From NCBI GenBank assembly GCA_964653595.1, contig CAZZHH010000025.1:1-44354 (forward strand): a stretch of DNA of 44,354 nucleotides. The letters run 5' to 3'. Under the pieces are notes generated by a model. That model was not told the origin of the DNA, made no database searches, and worked only from the letters and a program-made list of their open reading frames with translations. Origin of the DNA: JBAXTE01 sp964653595. GTDB taxonomy: Bacteria > Bacteroidota > Bacteroidia > Bacteroidales > WCHB1-69. Both the position numbers and the translations under genes were made by a program. Positions 1 through 7,700 of this stretch are shown here, piece after piece. Within the stretch, counting starts at the first letter, position 1, and each line of letters begins with the position of its first letter.

Positions 1-114
1 CTTATAAGAATACATTAGTACTCCTAAAAGTTGCATTTACTAATTGAATTTAAGATGTTCCATCATGAATATGGGCAATATTTCTAAAAATAAACGAATA
101 TCACAGGAATAAAT

Positions 115-1077
115 ATGTCAGAGCCAGACCTTTTTATTAAGAAAATGCAATCGCTATCGGATATGGAGTTGCTTAAAGTGATCGCCCAGCGGTCAGAGTA
201 TAAACCGGAAGCAGTTCAAACGGCAAAAGAGGAAGCGTTGAAAAGAGGGTTGATTGATGAAGAATTCAATTATCTCAAGATTAACCAAGAACAGTTGACC
301 GAACTCTCAAAAGCGTGTCAGACTATTGAAAAGTTCAAAAAAAGTGATGCCAAACGAAAGAAATATCGGCCTGTAAGAATTGGGTTTTATATTTTGATAT
401 TGGCTGCCATTGGAATCGGTGTTTGGAAATTTGAGGACATCAGGTCTTCTTTTGGCTCTCAAAGCCAAGTAGTGGCAACCGACACCGTTTTCTTGAAAAA
501 TGACACCGTTCAGATTCAGTTGATTTCGAAAGGTAAATATGAGATGTTGTTTGATTCATGTAAATCAATTGCTATTAATACAGAGTCACCAATCGAAAAA
601 AACGGGGACACCCTGTTGTTGCCGGTGATGATGGGCCAAAATGCTGAATTTGTGGATTTGCCTGAATCAGATCCTTCAGATGGTGAAAGAACGTATAATT
701 ATTACGGTGAATTGACCGAATTGGGGTTATATGTTGTTGAGGCAAACTTCTACGAAGGGAAACATTATTATTTGGTGGATAAAATGAGCGGAGAGAAGGA
801 ACTGATTTTGGGTCTGCCCATGCTTTCACCAAATAAGAAGATGATTTTTTCGAATGTTGCGGCAATCGGTTATGGTGCCGTTGGCAACGGGTTTGATCTT
901 TGGAAAGTAGGAAAAAACAATAAATTAAAGCACTTTTTCGAAAAATCAGATCATGCTGATTGGGAAATAACCGAGGCTGCTTGGCTGACAGACACTTCGT
1001 TGTTGCTTGCAATGAACAATGGAAACGAGTTTTATGGAATACTGACTATCAAAATGCTGAATAAAAAATATAAATAG
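115..1077 (+). CDS. Hypothetical single-pass membrane protein, 320 aa
   Basis: I do not recognise a specific function. The first 65 residues contain a helical stretch (ELLKVIAQRSEY..EAVQTA..EALKR) resembling the short N-terminal helix that recurs at the start of many Bacteroidota membrane proteins. A Lys/Arg-rich patch (residues 74-88) precedes one hydrophobic segment at about 90-106. The remaining 210 residues, with many Asp, Gly and aromatic residues in beta-like alternation, probably lie outside the membrane. The stop codon is directly followed by the ATG of the next gene, so the two are probably co-transcribed and perhaps functionally linked. The start is the first ATG, and no Shine-Dalgarno sequence is visible. 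Confidence 0.75.
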   Translation: MSEPDLFIKKMQSLSDMELLKVIAQRSEYKPEAVQTAKEEALKRGLIDEEFNYLKINQEQLTELSKACQTIEKFKKSDAKRKKYRPVRIGFYILILAAIGIGVWKFEDIRSSFGSQSQVVATDTVFLKNDTVQIQLISKGKYEMLFDSCKSIAINTESPIEKNGDTLLLPVMMGQNAEFVDLPESDPSDGERTYNYYGELTELGLYVVEANFYEGKHYYLVDKMSGEKELILGLPMLSPNKKMIFSNVAAIGYGAVGNGFDLWKVGKNNKLKHFFEKSDHADWEITEAAWLTDTSLLLAMNNGNEFYGILTIKMLNKKYK

Positions 1078-1395
1078 ATGGAAAAAATATTAATCGCACT
1101 TTGCATAGGCGTTGCCGCCGGAATCATTGACGTGACTCCGATGATTATACAGAAGTTAAACAAAACCGCCAACTGGTCCGCATTTATCCATTGGGTGGTG
1201 CTTGGACTGATTATCCCGTTTGTGCAATGGGACATGGACCCATGGTTGAAAGGGCTGGTCATCGGTGTGCTGACCACCGTGCCGGTGATGATCATTGTAA
1301 GTGCCAACGACAAGAAAGCGCTGATTCCGATGACCCTGTTCTCTGCATTGCTGGGAGCTGGCGTGGGGTTTGCCGGGGCTTATTTTATCGGGTAG
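1078..1395 (+). CDS. Small multi-pass membrane protein, 105 aa
   Basis: The product is almost entirely hydrophobic, with about four predicted membrane helices (residues 3-22, 33-50, 59-76, 84-104) and short charged turns such as QKLNK and NDKK. Its ATG abuts the stop codon of the preceding gene with no spacer, which indicates translational coupling in a two-gene operon. No catalytic motif is visible. Base composition is visibly more GC-rich than the following island. It resembles generic small Bacteroidota inner-membrane proteins of unknown function. Overlapping minus-strand frames lack protein-like composition and were not accepted. Confidence 0.7.
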   Translation: MEKILIALCIGVAAGIIDVTPMIIQKLNKTANWSAFIHWVVLGLIIPFVQWDMDPWLKGLVIGVLTTVPVMIIVSANDKKALIPMTLFSALLGAGVGFAGAYFIG

Positions 1396-1400
1396 TTTAA

Positions 1401-1763
1401 ATGTCAATTCTTATAAGATCGAAGATGTTTAGAAAAAGCCACAGTCAATTATGTAAGAATCAAAAATTTTTATTGCTTTATATCGGTGCAGTTGTGCTTT
1501 TTGTTTATATTGTTCTTTTTTATGAGGATTTTGTTAGACATGGTCAATATCATAAGGATTTAAGATATCTTGTAAGTGATTAATTTGAAATTGAGAAATT
1601 GATGTCTGGTAAAGTTTTGATTGATAATGAAAAGGTTTTTGCATCGGATGGTGTCCCGAGTGCAGATTTGCAAATTATTGCGATTCCTGCAAGGAAACTT
1701 GGACCAAAGAGGGGCTGGAAAAGGAGAGAAATAACAGTGGAGAATTGTTTCAATCGTAAGTAG
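1401..1763 (+). pseudogene. Small membrane protein gene with an in-frame stop at 1581-1583
   Basis: A 60-codon frame starting at 1401 encodes a short basic N-terminus followed by one membrane segment (about residues 24-41) and ends at TAA 1581-1583. The same frame then stays open for 59 more codons to TAG 1761-1763. It reads on through FEIEKLM and a soluble, charged sequence containing AIPARKLGPKRGWKRR. The simplest reading is one 119-residue, membrane-anchored protein interrupted by a nonsense change. The alternative is two tiny genes, the second starting at ATG 1602. It lies 5 bases after the preceding membrane gene on the same strand. No family was recognised. Confidence 0.4.
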
Positions 1764-1886
1764 TGATACATTTTTACCCCAAATTAATGGTCATGAGAAT
1801 GCTTAATTCAAAAAAGCCCAAAAAGATAATTGTTGAATTCGACTATTATATAAACTATATTGAAAAAAACTGATCAACCATAGATG

Positions 1887-2963
1887 TCATTTTCTATTAC
1901 TCATGTTGAAAAGTTTTGTTTCTTGATTTTTATTAAATGAAAGTATAAACTCATTTTTTGCATATTCAATTTTTTTCTTCTTATCTGAAATTTCACCAGC
2001 AATAACTTCTATTGAACCACCATTTAAGGCAATAGCTTTTTTTATTAATCCCATCCCTAATCCAGCTCCTTGCCTTTTCTTTTCTTGAGCAAAAACGCCT
2101 GAATAGTTATCTTCAAATATTTTCTCAATTTCATTTTCTAAAATTGGAAAACTAAACATTGAAACAACTACTATAAGCATGTATTCATCTTCATGACAAT
2201 CAATTTTTAATCTTGAACTTGGCATAATATACTTTGTTGCATTATGAAATAAATGATAAAATGCAACACGTATTGTATCATAATCAAACAATAAATGATT
2301 CTTTGTTTGAAAAATATCTAAAGCAATGTTCTTGTTTTTTAATTCTAAAGCAAAAGCATGATATACATTCAAAATAACTTTTTTAATTTCATGATTATTC
2401 ATTGATAGAATTGGATTCTCTATCGATAATTTTTCATGTGTGACGAATTCTGTTTTAACACTTGCGTTATTCTTTGCAAGCCTCAAAAAAACAATGGCTG
2501 CTTTTTCGGGATTTTTTTGAATTTCATTTGTAATATACTCAATTTGATTCCCATAATTTTCAGCAAGTAAATCTTGAGGTATTAAACTAAATTGCTCTTG
2601 AATACTTTGAGCATTAATCGTTTTTAAATTATGTACAATTTTCTGATATTTATCCTGTTCTATTTGCTTTGTTTGAGAGTGGACTTCTTCTTTAATTTTT
2701 TTCAGTGTAGGGACTGTGTAAATGAGCATATTTAATTTCTCTTTAAACAACTTGGTTGTTTTTGCAACTGATTTATTACAACATAAGAAAAAAGAGCCAC
2801 TATGAACATGCAACTTCTTACCCTTTCTAATCTCTTCATTTGGATTCAAATCACACTGGCAAATATTCCCATCACTTACACAGCTTGACTCACACTTAAA
2901 ACAATTTGAATCAAAATTTTCAAACACTATTTCATTATTTACATCTCTAATTAATATTTTCAT
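1887..2963 (-). CDS. Sensor histidine kinase with Cys-rich N-terminus, 358 aa
   Basis: The C-terminal half is a GHKL ATPase domain: an N-box around N241 (HNATKY) and a glycine-rich ATP lid near residue 300 (GAGLGMGL), followed by NGGSIEV. A likely phospho-acceptor is H111 in VHNLKTIN, inside a helical segment (about 70-150). The first 65 residues carry six cysteines (C21, C24, C28, C35, C37 and the pair C61-C62) plus two histidines, suggesting a metal or redox centre. There is no membrane segment. It overlaps the upstream receiver gene by 4 bp, so they form one transcript. The expected role is ATP-dependent autophosphorylation and transfer to that receiver protein. What the sensor detects is unknown. 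Confidence 0.8.
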   Translation of the reverse strand: MKILIRDVNNEIVFENFDSNCFKCESSCVSDGNICQCDLNPNEEIRKGKKLHVHSGSFFLCCNKSVAKTTKLFKEKLNMLIYTVPTLKKIKEEVHSQTKQIEQDKYQKIVHNLKTINAQSIQEQFSLIPQDLLAENYGNQIEYITNEIQKNPEKAAIVFLRLAKNNASVKTEFVTHEKLSIENPILSMNNHEIKKVILNVYHAFALELKNKNIALDIFQTKNHLLFDYDTIRVAFYHLFHNATKYIMPSSRLKIDCHEDEYMLIVVVSMFSFPILENEIEKIFEDNYSGVFAQEKKRQGAGLGMGLIKKAIALNGGSIEVIAGEISDKKKKIEYAKNEFILSFNKNQETKLFNMSNRK

Positions 2964-3550
2964 TTTTGAATTCTATTTTCAAGTATATTAATAAACTCAT
3001 AGGGTTCGGCATTTTTAGGTAACGTAAAATCAACAACTTTTAATGCTTTATGAAATCTGTCTCCTTGTTCTTGAGCAGAATAAATTACAATGTATTTATC
3101 TAAATATTTTTTCTTTAATGCTTCAGCCAGGCCAAGCCCTTTATCAGTTGGGAATAAAACCTCTCCAACACCATTGATATCTACAAAAATAACATGCGCA
3201 TTTTTAACATCAATACAATCCAAATTAGTCACATCCTTAATTGTCTTAGTGTTAATCCATCCAGCTTTTTTTAAATTTTCAACAATTTTGAATTTTTCAT
3301 CATCAACAAATAAAACCTGAAGACTATCTTTCGTTAGGTCTAACTTTTTTATGTCCTGTTTTATCTGTTCATTTTGGTTAATAATAATTTTGTTGCTAAT
3401 TTTATTTGTATTTTGAGATTCAGATGTGTTTTTAATAATATTATTGATTGGATTTTTTTTCTTTTTAATAACGAAATTAAAGAAAAAAACTGCTAAAGTA
3501 ACACCAATTCCACTAAATATCCACTCTTTGTTATCAATTATCCATTGCAT
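2960..3550 (-). CDS. Membrane-anchored response-regulator receiver protein, 196 aa
   Basis: One membrane helix (residues 11-29, starting WIFSGIGV) is followed by a Lys/Asn-rich linker and a receiver domain from about residue 77. The receiver has the acidic pair D83-D84 (FVDDE), the phospho-acceptor D124 (FVDIN), S158 (IVIYSAQ) and the conserved lysine K179 (LPKN). There is no DNA-binding output domain, so signalling probably acts at the membrane or through a partner protein. The WIFSGIGV anchor resembles N-terminal anchors I recall from bacterial conflict-system proteins; that link is recollection and inference. The gene is first in the pair and its start is fixed by a perfect AGGAGG upstream. 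Confidence 0.8.
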   Translation of the reverse strand: MQWIIDNKEWIFSGIGVTLAVFFFNFVIKKKKNPINNIIKNTSESQNTNKISNKIIINQNEQIKQDIKKLDLTKDSLQVLFVDDEKFKIVENLKKAGWINTKTIKDVTNLDCIDVKNAHVIFVDINGVGEVLFPTDKGLGLAEALKKKYLDKYIVIYSAQEQGDRFHKALKVVDFTLPKNAEPYEFINILENRIQK

Positions 3551-3554
3551 TTTA

Positions 3555-3560
3555 CCTCCT
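3555..3560 (-). promoter_or_regulatory. Perfect Shine-Dalgarno AGGAGG before the receiver gene
   Basis: On the minus strand the bases read AGGAGGTAAA directly before ATG. This is a full anti-SD match at a short 4-base spacing. Most genes in this window lack any SD-like sequence, as is usual in Bacteroidota, so this site stands out. It supports the chosen start and may hint that the two-gene cassette came from another lineage. Confidence 0.6.
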
Positions 3561-3587
3561 TTTAAATTAATTTCATAGTTTTATTAA

Positions 3588-3731
3588 TTCCCATTACTTC
3601 GGTAAATTTTTCATTTAACGAACTTTAAAATATTGTAACAAATTGATTGTCAGTGAGATTTCTCGCTATGGCTCGGAATGACAAAGCACTAATAATTAGC
3701 GTGTTACAAAACATTACCGAAGTATTGAATT
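3588..3731. repeat. MITE-like inverted-repeat element with a TCATTCCGAGC-type dispersed repeat
   Basis: TACTTCGGTAA at 3595-3605 is exactly inverted as TTACCGAAGTA at 3715-3725, with imperfect extension outward to AATTC on both sides. The roughly 110-bp interior contains, on the minus strand, TCATTCCGAGCC followed by AGCGAGAAATC (about 3657-3683). From general knowledge this word is scattered through spacers of Bacteroidota and related genomes, where it gives spurious peptides like SFRAIARNL. No transposase frame is present. It fills the spacer of about 320 bp between the two-component pair and the decayed genes. Confidence 0.5.
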
Positions 3732-3874
3732 CCAAATCCCATGTTGGTTTTAGAATTATTACCACAAATCTACAAAATAACAGCTTTAATATCTCATTAT
3801 TTAAAAAATAATTCATCGCATATTTTTTTATTCATTAATTTCTTACCTTTGATAGATAATTTCAATATTTCACT

Positions 3875-4232
3875 ATGGTATTCTTTCAAAGCACAGTTGT
3901 TGACAAGCATTTAAATGCATTAAACAAGCAACAGATTCAATCTGCATACCTCAAATTTAGAGAATATTTCCACAATCCGACCGTGCAGGAAAATATACCT
4001 AATAGCAAGGAAGAGCAATATCAGGAAGGCTTTTAGAGATTTATTTGTTTCGATTTTAGGATATCCCTTGAACCCGAATACTGATTTTAATCTAACCACT
4101 GCAAAGGAAATGTCTATTGCCACGGGGCTCTCCAGAAGAGGTGTTGAATATCATCTAACCAATTTAAAGAAGTCGGGCAAACTTGTTCGGATTGGTTCAA
4201 CAAAAAAAGGTGCTTGGAAGATTGTTGAATAA
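3875..4232 (+). pseudogene. Frameshifted N-terminal remnant of an Eco57I-type methyltransferase joined to a winged-helix fragment
   Basis: Residues 1-53 from ATG 3875 (DKHLNALNKQQIQSAYLKF, NSKEEQYQEGF) match what I know of the N-terminus of type IIG/Eco57I-class DNA methyltransferase-nucleases, which run to about 1000 residues. The frame stops at TAG 4034-4036. A one-base shift restores the expected continuation RDLFVSILGYPLNPNTDFNLTT from 4035. It then passes abruptly into a winged-helix segment (GLSRRGVEYHLTNLKKSGKL) and stops at 4230-4232. So there are two lesions, a frameshift and an internal deletion/fusion that removed the methyltransferase body. The winged-helix piece resembles the C-terminus of AlbA_2-type regulators, like the next entry. 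Confidence 0.6.
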
Positions 4233-4528
4233 TAATTATTCTCAAAATTTCGAGACAAAAAAATCCTATTTATAAAACGGATGGGATGTTTACAGTTACA
4301 TTTAAAAGAGTTATAGATAAACTAGGTGATAAACTAGGTGATAAGCGAGATGAAATTATAAAACATATAACTAAAAATAGAGGAATAACCATTCCTGAAC
4401 TTGCAACCTTATTAGGAATTAGCTATAAGGGTGTTCAGTATCATATAACCGCTATGCAAAAAGAAGGTGTTTTGATTAGAAAAGGATCACGTAAAATCGG
4501 ATACTGGGTTGTTTTGCAAAATAAATAA
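4233..4528 (+). pseudogene. 5'-truncated AlbA_2-type regulator, winged-helix C-terminus
   Basis: An 80-codon frame begins at ATG 4286, but the same frame is open upstream and reads KNPIYKTDG before MFTVTFKR. That is the junction usually seen just before the C-terminal winged helix of AlbA_2/Schlafen-like ATP-binding regulators. The winged helix itself is clear (ITIPELATLLGISYKGVQYHI). The AlbA_2 domain that should lie upstream is missing, so this is probably a remnant rather than an 80-aa gene, although a short DNA-binding protein from 4286 could still be made. GATAAACTAGGTGATAAACTAGGTGATAA contains a short direct duplication (LGDKLGDK). It follows a similar winged-helix fragment, suggesting serial decay at one insertion site. 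Confidence 0.5.
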
Positions 4529-4631
4529 TTGCAGGATAAACTATATTTTTTTCCTTTTTTAGAATGAACTTGCAATTAAAAAATAAACGCTCCTGTATTT
4601 TTATAAATGTTATAAATGTTTTACTAAAATG

Positions 4632-4663
4632 TTTGGAAGTTTCGGTTTATGTTTGTAGCTTTG
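4632..4663 (+). promoter_or_regulatory. Bacteroidota-type promoter of the helicase operon
   Basis: TTTG at 4632-4635 is followed after 20 bases by TAGCTTTG at 4656-4663, a good fit to the Bacteroidota -33 TTTG / -7 TAnnTTTG pattern. A second overlapping -7 match is TATGTTTG at 4648-4655. Transcription would begin near 4670, inside the longest possible frame, which supports translation from ATG 4708. Confidence 0.5.
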
Positions 4664-4707
4664 GGGGAGAATTGAAAAACAAAGTGGTTTTTCAAAAAGA
4701 TTACACG

Positions 4708-7700
4708 ATGAAACAATACCAAGCAGGATATATTCTTGATAATTTAATTGATGTTTTTGAACACAACTCTCAAAAACAGCTTGATTATAAGGAGCTAGCA
4801 AAGTGGGTCTCCCATTTTCAAATGAATAGTAAAACAAAGTTTGAAGAGCAAAAAAATACATATCAGCCAATTCTTGCTGTTTTAATAAACATTATGCAGA
4901 GAGGGCTTCCAACAAGACTTAATGTTTATGCACTAGAAACTATTGTTAAGAATAGTGAGATGTTTGAATTTGATAAAAAGGATAATAGCATTCTGAGAAT
5001 AAAAACAAATAGGCTAATTAATGAAGATGTGAAAGATCTTATTTTTCAGGCAATTCATATCATTGATCCGAGATTAAGTAAAGTCGATTATCAAAATACT
5101 TGGGAAAAATTAGGAAGTGAGTTTGAGGAGGATTTTTTGTATCAGAAGTTGCCCGTTTCAATCGGAAAAGCAATAGATCAAAATGGTGATTTTATTATTC
5201 AATTACTTGCACCTCAAAGAAAAATTAGTAATATTATCAAAGATAATAAAGGTTTGTCAAGTGGTGTTTTAAATAAATTCACTGAACAAAAAACCGATTT
5301 TTCAATAGAATTTCCTTATAATTCAGAAAACAAGACAAAAGGGCTCGTTATTGAGATTGATGGCTCACAACACGAAAGTTCAATCCAGAAGTACCTTGAT
5401 ACAGAAAGAGATAAAGCTGTGGCTTTGAGTGGATGGAATAATACTTTAAGGATTAAAACTTCAGAATTTTATTCTCCATTATTTGACCTTAAGATTAAAG
5501 ATAGATTTTGTGAATCAATTGCAAACGAATATATTGCTTACTCTTTTCATAACTATTCAACTCCATTTTGGGATCATAAATTCCATTACAAAATATTTCA
5601 ACTTACACTAATTCCGTTTGCAATAGCAAGAATTCAACGGATGTTGGTTGAGGCTATTGCTCACAATAGATTAGATGTTGATCAGAAGGTATGGAAAATA
5701 GCAGTGCTTGAAAGAGATGTTCCTTGTGCGAAAATAGCAATTGATGATCTTTGCAAGTTGTTAGATTCAATTAACGGATTGATGGATGACAAATTGATAC
5801 TTCCTAAAATTGATTTGCATGTTTTTAACACAAAGGAATTTGAAGATAGCAGTTATAAATTGTCAGAAACGAAATTAATTGAAGATTTTGATTCTAATGA
5901 GTTTTTTGATTTAGTATTTGATATTGCTGTTTTGGAAAGAAGTGTTTGCCCAAATATTATTTTAGCAAATTCACCAGAAATTATTAGCATCAGGTCTATT
6001 CATTATATTGATACTCAAAGGACTGTTGCAACATCTGACATGATAAAATATAATCCGATTAGTTACAGAAAATCGGATGATAAGTGGGAGGATGACATTG
6101 AATGCAAGAAGAATCTTCAATATTTATTGCAATCTATTTTTAGAAAGAAAGAGTTTCGCCATGGCCAAATCCCAATTATGCACAATGCCTTACAATGCAA
6201 AAGTGTTATTGGTTTACTGCCTACTGGTGGTGGAAAATCACTGACATATCAATTGTCAGCTTTATTGCAGCCAGGAATTTGTTTAGTAATTGATCCCATT
6301 AAATCGTTGATGAAAGACCAAGTTGATGGGTTGTTAAAAAACAACATAGATTCATGTGCTTTTATAAATTCCACATTAAAAGGGGAAGAGAAGCGAAAAG
6401 CAATAGAACTATTTAAAGCAGGGCGAGTTCAATTCGTTTTTGTATCTCCTGAACGTCTTCAAATGGAAGATTTTAGATTTGCATTACAAGACATGACTAC
6501 AAATAATATCTTTTTTAGTTATTGTGTAATTGATGAAGCTCATTGTGTTTCGGAATGGGGACATGATTTTAGAACAGCTTTTTTACGCCTTGGTGAAAAT
6601 GCGATGAAATTTTGCAAGACCAAGAATTTGGAGAATATCCCCTTATTTGGGCTGACTGCAACAGCCTCTTACGATGTACTTGCCGATGTTCAACGAGAAT
6701 TGTCTGGAAATAGTGAATCAAAGAGACTAACTGAAGAATCAATTGTCCGAGCTGAATATACACAAAGGGATGAATTACAGTTTATAATAGAAAAGGTTAC
6801 AATTTCTAATCGTATTTATTCAGATATTTGGGATTTAAAAAATGAGCTAGGAGCTATGAAAAAGAAGCGTTTAGTTTCATTATTTGTTGATGCTCCAGAA
6901 AAAATTAATGAATTTCAAAAAGATCCGTTAAAGGTATTTTCAATTGAAAACTGGAATTCCGATGTTGCGGAAATTAAAGAAGGTTGCAGGAGCTCATTTG
7001 AATCAATGCAAATTGAAGGTTATAAGCCATCTGAAATGTATGATAAAAATGGTGTGTTAATCTTTTGTCCTCATAAATCTGGGGAATTTGGAGTTACAGA
7101 TATGTATAAAGTTGATAAGAATAAAAATCCTATAGCTCCACGAAAAGGTTATTATGATCTTATTTCACAATATTCAGATGTAACTTCGGGATATTTTTTC
7201 GGTGGTGTTGAAGAGGATAGGGCTGAAAAAGATTTTGCAGATAAAAAAGATTTGATTGAACAAGAGTTGCTCGATAATCAAGATAAATTTATTAATAATG
7301 AAATTGACATCATGGTTGCGACCAAAGGATTTGGGATGGGGATTGATAAAGAAAATATCAGATACACAGTTCATGTGAATTATCCAAGTACTATTGAAGG
7401 CTTTGTGCAAGAAGCTGGTCGTGTTGGCCGTGATAGAAAACTTGCGTTGTCATATATTTTGTTTAACGACCAAGAAGTTCATTTGTCTGATGGAAAAACA
7501 ATAGATCATGACTTTGAAATCAATAAATATTTTTATAATAATTCATTTAAAGGGACATCTAAAGAGTTAACAGTATTAGATGAATTATTGACTGAAATAT
7601 ATTTTCCGGATAGGACTTTTGAAATTGAAAACCAAATTGAAATTGAACTTGGGGTGGAGGTTCAATGTAATTATTGGGAAAGAGAAAATTTAAAGAGAGT

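Noticed and set aside
575..1012. 145-codon minus-strand frame opposite the first gene
   Set aside because: His/Pro/Ser/Leu-rich shadow of a plus-strand gene, with no motif or start signal.
3625..3816. 63-codon minus-strand frame containing SFRAIARNL
   Set aside because: This peptide is the usual artefact of the TCATTCCGAGC dispersed repeat, not a gene.
4564..4707. 48-codon N-terminal extension of the helicase
   Set aside because: It overlaps the promoter elements at 4648-4663 and has a low-complexity, Cys-containing composition unlike the rest; ATG 4708 is preferred.
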